A stretch of 64,000 bases of DNA from a virus, in IMG/VR virus record IMGVR_UViG_3300040770_000181, positions 1-64,000 of that record; one strand, 5' to 3'. Each line of letters begins with the position of its first letter. The first letter of the stretch is position 1. Below are positions 22,356 to 30,146 of this stretch, one piece after another. Under the pieces are notes generated by a model. It worked only from the letters and a program-made list of their open reading frames with translations. It had not been told where the DNA came from and ran no database searches. A program made the translations under genes and the position numbers.

Positions 22356-23372
22356 TTAATAATTAATGTTATATTTTGTTTGTAATTCTTTTAATTTATT
22401 TGCATAATAAGAAGTGCAATATTTTTTTGATTCTTCACTATTTATAACAATATCTATCTGAGTGTCTAACATTGGATTTAGACCAGTATGATATTTTCCT
22501 TTATAAAAAGCAGGATAACCATTTCCCATTTCAGAAACAATCCCTGCATTGTGAAATATAGTGTTTGTTTTTAATTTTTCAATAGAATCTGAGGCCCATG
22601 CAAAGTTTAATTCAGGTACCACTTTAGTTTCTTGATTTCTTAACCAAAGATTCCAAAGAACAGCCCACATATCTGCACACCAGGATTGAAAACCACTATT
22701 TTCATCTGCAAAGAATTCTCTATTTACTTGACCAAGATATGTTCTGATTAGAATACAATCATTCATAACCTTACTCCAGTAATATGAATCTACATTCTTT
22801 AAGAGATATTGAGCACCTCCAGAATGTAAATTATTGTTTTCAGCTATCTTTCTATCGATTCCGATAATTGCACATAGCTCGCCCAGTATATCTCTACTTT
22901 TATATTCTTCAAGCTTATCTGGTAACACCTGGTTAACTTTACTGTCAAAATAGTCTGCATTTATATAACTGTTAGTATCTGAAAGATAATGTACATCATC
23001 TTCAAGAAATTTATCAATATTAAAATCTTTCATAAAAAGAATATCAGAGTCACAATAAAAAATTGCTTTGTTACTCATCTCAGGACGTTCTTTAAAATAC
23101 TTCCAAGCAGTGTAAGGTCTTAATACAGGTATATAAATACCTAATAAAGAATTTACATCATCCTCATCAGTATAAAAGTTAAATTCCGCCTCAGGATATA
23201 AACTAATAATTTGATCCCATTTAGTATTTTGAGTTCTACCTTTAGGAACAAACAAAAGCACAATAGCTTTATCTGAGTGTCCTAAGTCTCTTAAGCTGTC
23301 AAGCCAAAGATGCACTTGCCAAGTGTAATACGTATCATCTGGGCAAATTGTTAGAAATTTTAAATCTTTCAT
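22356..23372 (-). CDS. GT8-like glycosyltransferase (GT-A fold)
   Basis: A 338-residue protein read from the ATG at 23372 (MKDLKFLTICPDDTYYTWQ). A TTG nine codons further up would overlap the promoter-like TATATTTG and is not chosen. The metal site AIFYCDSDILFMKDF lies near 113-127, and LSDTNSYINADYF, HSGGAQYLL and WNLWLRN are seen further on, consistent with a DxD-dependent GT-A enzyme acting on nucleotide sugars. A module in the 1144-aa fusion at 25.5 kb has a similar YIDSDS site. Acceptor unknown; its place among lysis and virion genes hints at virion or surface modification. Confidence 0.65.
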   Translation of the reverse strand: MKDLKFLTICPDDTYYTWQVHLWLDSLRDLGHSDKAIVLLFVPKGRTQNTKWDQIISLYPEAEFNFYTDEDDVNSLLGIYIPVLRPYTAWKYFKERPEMSNKAIFYCDSDILFMKDFNIDKFLEDDVHYLSDTNSYINADYFDSKVNQVLPDKLEEYKSRDILGELCAIIGIDRKIAENNNLHSGGAQYLLKNVDSYYWSKVMNDCILIRTYLGQVNREFFADENSGFQSWCADMWAVLWNLWLRNQETKVVPELNFAWASDSIEKLKTNTIFHNAGIVSEMGNGYPAFYKGKYHTGLNPMLDTQIDIVINSEESKKYCTSYYANKLKELQTKYNINY

Positions 23373-23396
23373 ATATGTAATTATTGGTTTAATGTA

Positions 23397-23404
23397 CAAA
23401 TATA
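23397..23404 (-). promoter_or_regulatory. -7 element TATATTTG upstream of the GT8-like gene
   Basis: TATATTTG on the - strand, 25 bases before the ATG at 23372, is a full match to TAnnTTTG. No TTG lies at the 20-base spacing seen in the other late promoters, so the -33 box is weak or absent. Confidence 0.4.
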
Positions 23405-23419
23405 ATAAAATTATTTAAA

Positions 23420-23560
23420 TTATACTACTGTTGTAGTGGTAGTTGTGGTTGCAACTGATTTTTTAGTAGCAGCATTTATTTTTATTAATCTGTCTAATTG
23501 CTTAGATATTTGATATAATAATTTAGCTTCTGTGCTCATTCCTGCTTGTTTTGAATTCAT
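23420..23560 (-). CDS. Small protein with Thr-rich tail, 46 aa
   Basis: A 47-codon ORF in the gap between the glycosyltransferase and lysozyme genes. It has a helical middle (AKLLYQISKQLDRLIKINAATKK) and a C-terminal run of seven Thr before two Val. The helix-plus-Thr-tail form parallels the 60-aa neighbour at 22.2 kb. Coding is supported by fit in the gap and by the recurring tail; function unknown. Confidence 0.5.
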   Translation of the reverse strand: MNSKQAGMSTEAKLLYQISKQLDRLIKINAATKKSVATTTTTTTVV

Positions 23561-23578
23561 TACGTTTAGTTTAAATTG

Positions 23579-24076
23579 TTATATTTTTGTAAAGTATAAA
23601 TTACTTTCTGCTTTTCTTCTTCTGATAAGTCCTCTTAATTGAACACCGTCTGCTGTTATGTATTTAGTTTCTATCCATTTTCTAATAGAAGCTTCAGAAG
23701 CTCTGTTGTTTATTAATTTATACAATGTAGAAGACCCACCTGTATTATAAACATAAGAAACCAAAGCATCAAATTGATTTTGATTTAAAGGAACTTTTAT
23801 TTTTTGCATAACAATATGCTCTCTAGGATCTAAATCTTGTAACATTAATTTAGTAGCTTCTGCTTTAGTTTTAACTTTTGCTGATTTATATGCCAAAGCT
23901 TTATTAGCAATTCCTTTTAAAAAATTACCTTTAGAATCACGCATAGCATGACCATATCCTTCAGTCCATATACCAATTGGATCCATTTTTGGTTGTAAAC
24001 CAATCATAGTTAAATCTCCATCATGTAAAGACTCAAATTCTTGAATTAATTGTATTCCTACATTACTCGTTTTCAT
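23579..24076 (-). CDS. GH24 (T4-type) lysozyme, endolysin
   Basis: A 165-residue muramidase that cleaves peptidoglycan at the end of infection. LIQEFESLHDG (10-20) gives the catalytic Glu15, and GIWTEGYGHAM near 34-44 gives the T-x-GYGH element. LNQNQFDALVSYVYNTG near 98-114 is the conserved helix (x-x-x-Q-x-x-A-L-x-S-(F/Y)-x-x-N-x-G), and LIRRRKAE near 149 the typical end. No signal peptide, so it needs the holin. It overlaps the holin-like gene by 14 bases and is the last gene of the lysis unit. Confidence 0.88.
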   Translation of the reverse strand: MKTSNVGIQLIQEFESLHDGDLTMIGLQPKMDPIGIWTEGYGHAMRDSKGNFLKGIANKALAYKSAKVKTKAEATKLMLQDLDPREHIVMQKIKVPLNQNQFDALVSYVYNTGGSSTLYKLINNRASEASIRKWIETKYITADGVQLRGLIRRRKAESNLYFTKI

Positions 24077-24323
24077 CGTTTTGTTTTTTTGCTAAAGAAT
24101 TAGAATAAGTTGTTAATGATAATAAAGCAGCAATAAGCCCTGCTTCAATGCCTAAAAGCATTGCTGCATCTGCATAAGACTTGCCTAACTCCCATGTAAA
24201 TATAGAATGATTTAGGTTTCTAACAAAGTCTAATGCAAAAACAAGAGCCAAAACTCTTCTAATTGAAATTTTACTATTTGTCCCTAACCACAATGGTTCT
24301 ATATATTTAAAAATTCTTTTCAT
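24063..24323 (-). CDS. Putative holin
   Basis: An 86-residue protein with two likely membrane segments (about 24-42 and 53-73, the second LLGIEAGLIAALLSLTTY) and a hydrophilic, charged C-terminal tail. It lies directly upstream of the lysozyme, with overlaps on both sides, as expected for a holin releasing the endolysin. No sequence family is certain. Confidence 0.62.
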   Translation of the reverse strand: MKRIFKYIEPLWLGTNSKISIRRVLALVFALDFVRNLNHSIFTWELGKSYADAAMLLGIEAGLIAALLSLTTYSNSLAKKQNDENE

Positions 24324-24949
24324 TTATGTAATTTTATTTTCCAGTATAAGTTTACACCTACATGAAAGTTTTTTTGTGTATCTATTCCTCCATATAAACC
24401 AATTATTTGATCTTTTTTGTCTTTAAACATAAAGCCTGCGTTTAATTGTACAGTATTTGGTACAGGACTAACTTCAACTCCTCCACCATAATACACTTGA
24501 TTAACAGGTTTAGAAAGTTTTGTAATAGTAGTAGTTATAGTTGGGTATTTTAATGAATAAGATGTTTTTCTTCCAACAATAAGGTTTTCACTAACTGTAT
24601 CAATTATATTTACATATCCAATGTCATCAATTTTAATTGAGTCTTTATGTATATTTTGTTCAGTGTACTTATCAACTAAACCATTATATTGTTTAACCAG
24701 CCTATTATAATTTGGATCTGCAACATATTTAATTTTAATTTCAGGTTTACCAACAATAGTTTTAATTAATTTTGGTTTAGTTACAATTGTATCAGTGACT
24801 TTTTTCCATATAGTATCCGTCTTTACAATAATTTCAGGAGAAGTTATTGCATCTCTTTCACATTTTTGTAAAACAATAACAATTACTAGTATTGCAATTA
24901 ATGCAACTAGTAAATTATCTTTAAACCAAGTTAAAATTTTAGACACCAT
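24320..24949 (-). CDS. Membrane-anchored lysis-cassette protein (spanin-like candidate)
   Basis: A 209-residue protein with one N-terminal membrane segment (about 12-28: LLVALIAILVIVIVLQ) followed by Cys29, a periplasm-facing charged and helical stretch (60-110), and a C-terminal beta-rich part (VYYGGGVEVSPVPN near 150, LYGGIDTQKNFHVGVNLYWK near 184). Topology and place next to the holin fit an inner-membrane spanin component, but the beta-rich end, reminiscent of outer-membrane strands, is unusual. It overlaps both neighbours. Function inferred from context. Confidence 0.5.
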   Translation of the reverse strand: MVSKILTWFKDNLLVALIAILVIVIVLQKCERDAITSPEIIVKTDTIWKKVTDTIVTKPKLIKTIVGKPEIKIKYVADPNYNRLVKQYNGLVDKYTEQNIHKDSIKIDDIGYVNIIDTVSENLIVGRKTSYSLKYPTITTTITKLSKPVNQVYYGGGVEVSPVPNTVQLNAGFMFKDKKDQIIGLYGGIDTQKNFHVGVNLYWKIKLHK

Positions 24950-25271
24950 TAGCTTTATTTATTGATATGTAAATATTAGCTATGTATTGAATTAAAACTC
25001 CCATAGCAATTAAAACACTTATTGTCCAAATAATTCTGTTTTTAAATGTTTCTTGGTCTATTAATTTTTTTTCAAGTTCTTTTACTTTTGCTTGCAATGA
25101 TCTAATATCATTTACAACACCTCCATCTTTTGTTAATGCATTTCCTAAAATAGCATCTACAACTTGGGAGATCTTTGTGTCGATGGAAGTCACTTTTCCT
25201 TCCAGCTCTTCAAGACGCTGATCCATACTTTTTAATTCTTTTTCTATTTGTTTTTCGAAAGTTTCTGGCAT
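24939..25271 (-). CDS. XhlA-like coiled-coil membrane protein
   Basis: A 110-residue protein. A long heptad-type coiled coil (EKELKSMDQRLEELEGKV ... LQAKVKELEKKLI, about 8-75) is followed by a single C-terminal membrane segment (IIWTISVLIAMGVLIQYIANIYI, part, about 79-101). This is the layout of XhlA-type hemolysin-like phage lysis proteins. First gene of the lysis unit, 70 bases downstream of a promoter candidate. Function inferred from topology and position. Confidence 0.6.
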   Translation of the reverse strand: MPETFEKQIEKELKSMDQRLEELEGKVTSIDTKISQVVDAILGNALTKDGGVVNDIRSLQAKVKELEKKLIDQETFKNRIIWTISVLIAMGVLIQYIANIYISINKANGV

Positions 25272-25340
25272 ATTATTAAAATATTAATCACGCTCTTTCT
25301 TGGGCATGGCATAGTGTTTTTGATTAGGTTAAGTTAATAG

Positions 25341-25371
25341 CAAAAGTAAGGCTAAAATACTATAGATACAA
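25341..25371 (-). promoter_or_regulatory. Late promoter TTG-N20-TACTTTTG for the lysis unit
   Basis: On the - strand TTG (25369-25371), 20 bases, then TACTTTTG (25341-25348), with the XhlA-like gene starting 70 bases further on. It has identical spacing and -7 sequence to the site upstream of the 932-aa virion protein at 59.9 kb. The 184-base gap (25272-25455) holds this site and the divergent + strand element, and nothing else visible. Confidence 0.6.
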
Positions 25372-25423
25372 CACAAGCAATAACTTAAAGTACATAATAT
25401 AGCATTACACAAAATTATTTTTA

Positions 25424-25431
25424 TATATTTG
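25424..25431 (+). promoter_or_regulatory. -7 element TATATTTG for the isolated glycosyltransferase cassette
   Basis: TATATTTG (TAnnTTTG) lies 25 bases before the ATG at 25456, the same sequence and nearly the same distance as upstream of the GT8-like gene on the other strand. No clear -33 TTG at 20 bases. With the terminator at 28.9 kb it makes the fusion gene a self-contained unit. Confidence 0.5.
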
Positions 25432-25455
25432 TAGTATAATTCAAAATAATTCATT

Positions 25456-28400
25456 ATGCCAACAAGCTATACTGTTTTTAAAGAAGAAATTAAAGATTAT
25501 TTCTTAAAAAATGTGCCAAATTCTAAAAGAATTTTGGATGTAGGACCAGGGGAAGGAACATATTCTACCCTCCTAAATAATATGGGGTATCAAATAGATG
25601 CTATAGAAATATGGAGACCATATATTGAAAAATATTCACTTAGAGAAAAATATGATAATGTATATTTAGGAGATATATTAGAATTTAATGTAGAAAACTA
25701 TGATTTTATTATATTAGGAGATGTTCTTGAACACATTCCTGTTAAATTAGCTCAAGAACTTATAAACAAATTTCAAAGAAAAGGTATAGAATATATGGTA
25801 GCAGTTCCTTATATGATGGAACAAGGAGAATGGGGTGGTAATATACATGAAACTCATTATCAGCCAGATCTTACACCAGAAAATATGTTAGAAAGATACC
25901 CATCTTTAGAATTACTTTATTCTAATGAATGGTATGGTTATTATATTTCTAAGAATATAAAAGTAGAAAAAGCATATGTATTATATGCAAATGCAGCTTA
26001 TTTTAAAACTGTACAAGGATGTGTAGCTTCTATAAAAGCTGTAAGTGATTTACCAATATTTGTTTATTTAATGAATTTTAATGCAAAAATTGAAGGAGCT
26101 AAAACTGTTTATTGGAATTGTGATATTAAGGAAAATATTCAATCTGATTATATTGATAGGTCTGATCCTAATATTTATAATATTCTTATACAAAGACCTG
26201 AAATTGTTAAACATTGTTTGCTTAATTACGCAGATACAGTGGCATACATTGATTCAGATTCTGTTGCTACACACAATGTAGATAAAATCTTTTCTTTAGC
26301 TCCTAAGCAAGCTGTACACCCTTATTTTGTAGAAGGAATGTATGATTGGTTACAATATAATGGTAAAGGAGGAGTAGAAGATGAAACTGAATATCATAAA
26401 AGCCTTGAATACCCTGCATGTGAATTATTTAATGTTAATCAATTTGTTAGAAAAAAATATAGACAAACAGGTTATTTTGTAGCATCTAAATGGAATATTA
26501 AATTTCTTAATGAATGGATATGGATGTGTAATCACCCTGAAGTTAAGCAAAATCCACAATTATATGCTCCTTATAATGAAGAAACTCTTCTTAATGTTTT
26601 GTTGTGGAAACATAATATACAAGTGGGACTTCCTTATTTATATGTTAATGGTAATCTTGAAACAATTAAAAACATAAATAATAATGAATCTATTGAAGAA
26701 AAAGATTGGTTTAGATTAGTTAAAAAAGAAGATATATTATTTTTTCATGGAGAAAAATCATATTCTAAAATGATAGAAATGACAGAAGAAATTGGTAAAC
26801 ATGAAACTAAATTAACAATTTTATTTTTAGCTCCCCATTTATCTACAGGAGGTATGCCTGCTTTTTTATTAGAAAGAATAAAAGGACTATTAAATTTAGG
26901 ACATGAAATATTTGTTATAGAATATCAAAACTATAGTATGGATTTTGTTGTTCAACGTAATGCCATTATAGAATTAATTGGTAAATCAAGTTTTTATACT
27001 TTATCTGAAAATAAAAAAGAATTATTAAACATTATTAATGATATTAATCCAGATATAGTTCATATTGATGAAATGTCTGAAAGATTAGATAATTCTGTTA
27101 TAAAAGAACTGTATGATTCTAATAGATCTTATAGAATTATAGAAACATGTCATGATATTTCTTTTAATCCAGAAACTAAACACTTTACACCAGACGCCTA
27201 TGCTTTTTGCACTCCTTATCATTTGGATACTTTTAAAGATAATCAAGGGGAAAAATCAGTAATTGAATTTCCCATAAATCCCACTGTGTTCTTTCAAGCA
27301 GGAGCACAAGCAGTATTAGGAATGGACCCTAAGAAAAAACACATAGTTAATATTGGTTTGTGGACTTCAGGTAAAAATCAAAAAGAAATGTTGCTTGTAG
27401 CAAAAAATATGCCTGAACATGAATTTCATTTTGTAGGTAATCAAGCTGGTAATTTTGAATCTTATTGGAAACCTTTAATGGAGACCCTCCCCCCCAATGT
27501 TACTGTATGGGGAGAAAGATCAGATGCACATACGTTTATGGAAGCAGCTGATATTTTTATGTTCAATTCTACTTGGGAATGTAATCCTCTTGTATTAAGA
27601 GAAGCTATAGGATATGGTAAATCTATTATTGCTAGAAATCTCCCTCAATACAAAAACATGTTTATTTCGTATATAGAAGATTTATCTGATGTACATTTAA
27701 AAGAACAAGTGAAATATTTAATTAAAAACCCTGCTAGATATTGGGTTCCAACTAATAACACTTCTATTCACTTTGCAGAAAATCATGTAAATCTATACAA
27801 AAAAATTATGAAACAAAAACCACAACAACAGATAAACACTTCTTATCAAATACACCAACATTTTGTTGGACAGCCTTTTATTGAAATAACAGGAGATTCT
27901 AAATCACTTTTTACAGTGGAATTTTGGGATAAAGAGGAATTAATACATGCAGCAAAAATAACTGTCAATAGTTGGGTAAAAGTTAATAGAGAGTATTACA
28001 CAGATTGGATTACCAGAATTTATAAAGATGATGTCTTAGTATATGATAAACCATTAGACTATACTGGTAAAAGAGTTTATATATCATTTGATAGTTCTTC
28101 TTTAGGAGATACTATAGCTTGGTTCCCTTATGTAGAAGAATTTAGAAAAAAACATAATTGTACTGTTATAGTTTCTACGTATAAAAATTTCCTTTTTAAA
28201 GAATCTTATCCAGAGCTTGAATTTGTTGAACCAGGAACAGTAGTAAACAATATATTTGGTATGTATAAACTTGGGTGGTTCTATGATGATAATAAGGAAC
28301 CAGTTCTTCCTAATACAATTCCTTTACAACAAACAGCCACTAACATATTAGGTTTAGAATATACTGAAATTAGACCAAAAATCAGTTTTAAAAAAACTAT

Positions 28401-28890
28401 ATCAGGTCCTCAAAGTTATGTAGCTATAGCAACTAACTCTACAGCTGGTTGTAAATTTTGGACAAAAGAAAATTGGCAAGCAGTTATAAATTATCTTGTT
28501 AACTGTGGATATAACGTAATTAACACTTCTTTAGAAGATAATTCTTTTACTAACTGTGCAACTCTTACAGATAAATCAATAGAAGGAACTATGTCATGTA
28601 TTTCTAATAGTGAATTCTTTATAGGATTGTCATCAGGGTTATCATGGTTAGCATGGACATTAAATAAAGAAGTTATAATGATTTCTAACTTTACTGAGGA
28701 AAATCATGAATTTAAATGTCATAGACCTATAGTAAAAAGTGTTTGTCATGGATGTTGGAATAATAAAAATTTCAAATTTGATAAAGGAGATTGGAATTGG
28801 TGTCCTATTAACAAAGGCACTGACAAACAGTTTGAATGTCAATCCTCTATCACTCCTCAAATGATAATAGAAATAATTGATTCTTTATAA
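25456..28890 (+). CDS. Four-module fusion: methyltransferase, two glycosyltransferases and BAHT-type heptosyltransferase
   Basis: A 1144-residue cytoplasmic enzyme. Module 1 (about 1-165) is a SAM-dependent methyltransferase: LDVGPGEGTYS (27-37) and ILGDVLEHIP near 88. Module 2 (about 170-440) is a GT-A-like domain with YIDSDSVATHN near 266. Module 3 (about 450-800) is GT4-like, with LAPHLSTGGMPAFLLER near 457 and WECNPLVLREAIGYGKS near 705. Module 4 (about 870-1144) is GT9/BAHT-like: ISFDSSSLGDTIAWFP near 875, and at the end C1097-x2-C1100-x15-C1116-x11-C1128, recalling the iron-binding Cys finger of bacterial autotransporter heptosyltransferases such as TibC. Those enzymes heptosylate Ser of repeat proteins. 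The gene stands alone on the + strand between converging and diverging - genes. Substrate is unknown; fibre or surface glycosylation is inferred. Confidence 0.78.
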   Translation: MPTSYTVFKEEIKDYFLKNVPNSKRILDVGPGEGTYSTLLNNMGYQIDAIEIWRPYIEKYSLREKYDNVYLGDILEFNVENYDFIILGDVLEHIPVKLAQELINKFQRKGIEYMVAVPYMMEQGEWGGNIHETHYQPDLTPENMLERYPSLELLYSNEWYGYYISKNIKVEKAYVLYANAAYFKTVQGCVASIKAVSDLPIFVYLMNFNAKIEGAKTVYWNCDIKENIQSDYIDRSDPNIYNILIQRPEIVKHCLLNYADTVAYIDSDSVATHNVDKIFSLAPKQAVHPYFVEGMYDWLQYNGKGGVEDETEYHKSLEYPACELFNVNQFVRKKYRQTGYFVASKWNIKFLNEWIWMCNHPEVKQNPQLYAPYNEETLLNVLLWKHNIQVGLPYLYVNGNLETIKNINNNESIEEKDWFRLVKKEDILFFHGEKSYSKMIEMTEEIGKHETKLTILFLAPHLSTGGMPAFLLERIKGLLNLGHEIFVIEYQNYSMDFVVQRNAIIELIGKSSFYTLSENKKELLNIINDINPDIVHIDEMSERLDNSVIKELYDSNRSYRIIETCHDISFNPETKHFTPDAYAFCTPYHLDTFKDNQGEKSVIEFPINPTVFFQAGAQAVLGMDPKKKHIVNIGLWTSGKNQKEMLLVAKNMPEHEFHFVGNQAGNFESYWKPLMETLPPNVTVWGERSDAHTFMEAADIFMFNSTWECNPLVLREAIGYGKSIIARNLPQYKNMFISYIEDLSDVHLKEQVKYLIKNPARYWVPTNNTSIHFAENHVNLYKKIMKQKPQQQINTSYQIHQHFVGQPFIEITGDSKSLFTVEFWDKEELIHAAKITVNSWVKVNREYYTDWITRIYKDDVLVYDKPLDYTGKRVYISFDSSSLGDTIAWFPYVEEFRKKHNCTVIVSTYKNFLFKESYPELEFVEPGTVVNNIFGMYKLGWFYDDNKEPVLPNTIPLQQTATNILGLEYTEIRPKISFKKTISGPQSYVAIATNSTAGCKFWTKENWQAVINYLVNCGYNVINTSLEDNSFTNCATLTDKSIEGTMSCISNSEFFIGLSSGLSWLAWTLNKEVIMISNFTEENHEFKCHRPIVKSVCHGCWNNKNFKFDKGDWNWCPINKGTDKQFECQSSITPQMIIEIIDSL

Positions 28891-28917
28891 AAAAAGCCCC
28901 TTAATTGGGGCTTTTTT
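28889..28917. terminator. Bidirectional terminator after the fusion gene
   Basis: AAAAAAAGCCCC (28889-28900) pairs with GGGGCTTTTTT (28907-28917) around TTAATT. It overlaps the fusion stop and lies 5 bases from the - strand fibre stop at 28922, with a T-run in each direction, so it ends both units. Confidence 0.88.
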
Positions 28918-28921
28918 ATGA

Positions 28922-30142
28922 TTAATAATCAGATTCAATATACATTCTATTTACACCAACAGAAGCTGCAGTGGCACCAGCATTAGTTGCACCAGGCCCT
29001 ATTGCACAAGTTGGTATAAGAAGAGCTGTTGTAGTTGGTAAATCTAAAGTTATAGAACTATCTATTAATGTCACATTTGATGAAAGATCATCTATTCTAT
29101 AATAAACAACTGAATCATTTGGTTTACAATAAATAAAGAAATCATAAACATTGTTAGTTGCTAATGCTGGTTGAACAGCAATAGTTTCTTTTATAGCAAC
29201 CCCCACTCCATCATTGTGCATAAAAGAAATAGCAGTATCTGCTGTATCAACAGCAAATCCCAACATATTAAATTTAGTAGAAGGATCTGCAGTTAATAAT
29301 GCTGTTGTATCTACACACATTCCTACAAATAATCTATTAGTAGGTGTCCATGTATTAAATCCAGCTCTACAAAAAAAGAAAAACCCTCCTGAAGTAGGAA
29401 TTGCTCCTCTGTAAAAGATTGGTTCTCCTCTTAAACTGTTCATAGTATTAACACCTGTTGCAGCAGTAAATGTATTTTTTCTTAAAGAAGTGTATCTATT
29501 TGTTGTAGATGGTAATACAGAAACTCCTGCAACTATAGCAGTTACAAGGGAACCTATCATATATCCTGAAGTTGCTCCTGGGTTCCACATTACAACGTTA
29601 TTTTTAAACAAAGCAGCTTGAAAAGGAGTGTCAGCTCCAGTGGGACCTTTCCATTTAGGAAGCATTCTTCCAGCAACATTTTTTGAATAAATTCTAACAC
29701 CATTAACAGAAGGAGCAGCAGGATCTGCAATACCATCAAAATCTTGATATTTAGAAATATTTAAAGTTTCTAAAACTGAAGATAATATAGTTCCAAGACT
29801 CCACCCTATTCCAGACTCATAAAACATTGTTGCTCCTGGAATTAATAAAACTTCTCCTGTTCCTAAATATTCTATTCCAGAAACATCTTTAAGAACAGAA
29901 ATAAGATTTGAAGTTGTTAAATTTTTGTTTCTAATAAAAATAGATTTAAGTTGTCTAGATATCCCTGTAGCAGGAGCAGGACAAATTATAGTAGTACCTA
30001 TTGTTGTTATTTTTCCTTGTGCTGACCCTGGAACTGCTGAAACAAAAGGATCAATATCTACGTAATTTACTTGATAGTCTATATCAGCAATGGAAGTTGT
30101 TTTAATTCTAAAACTTTCGTTATTATTTTGTAAAAATATCAT
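28922..30142 (-). CDS. Tail fibre / virion fibre protein, 406 aa
   Basis: A structural protein with beta-rich composition and no membrane segment. Around residues 145-200 it carries VRIYSKNVAGRMLPKWKGP...GADTPFQ...VVMWNPG, the same module as near the C-terminus of the 1393-aa collagen-like fibre ([23 protein letters not shown]...VYWQPLG). The segment after it is a beta-sandwich ending NRMYIESDY, like NSMYIETDQ... in the larger fibre (here CSMYIETDQ). So both end in a homologous C-terminal domain, probably a host-contact or trimerising domain. The N-terminal part (FRIKTTSIADIDYQVNYVDI) differs. Last gene of the fibre operon. Confidence 0.72.
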   Translation of the reverse strand: MIFLQNNNESFRIKTTSIADIDYQVNYVDIDPFVSAVPGSAQGKITTIGTTIICPAPATGISRQLKSIFIRNKNLTTSNLISVLKDVSGIEYLGTGEVLLIPGATMFYESGIGWSLGTILSSVLETLNISKYQDFDGIADPAAPSVNGVRIYSKNVAGRMLPKWKGPTGADTPFQAALFKNNVVMWNPGATSGYMIGSLVTAIVAGVSVLPSTTNRYTSLRKNTFTAATGVNTMNSLRGEPIFYRGAIPTSGGFFFFCRAGFNTWTPTNRLFVGMCVDTTALLTADPSTKFNMLGFAVDTADTAISFMHNDGVGVAIKETIAVQPALATNNVYDFFIYCKPNDSVVYYRIDDLSSNVTLIDSSITLDLPTTTALLIPTCAIGPGATNAGATAASVGVNRMYIESDY

Positions 30143-30146
30143 ATTA

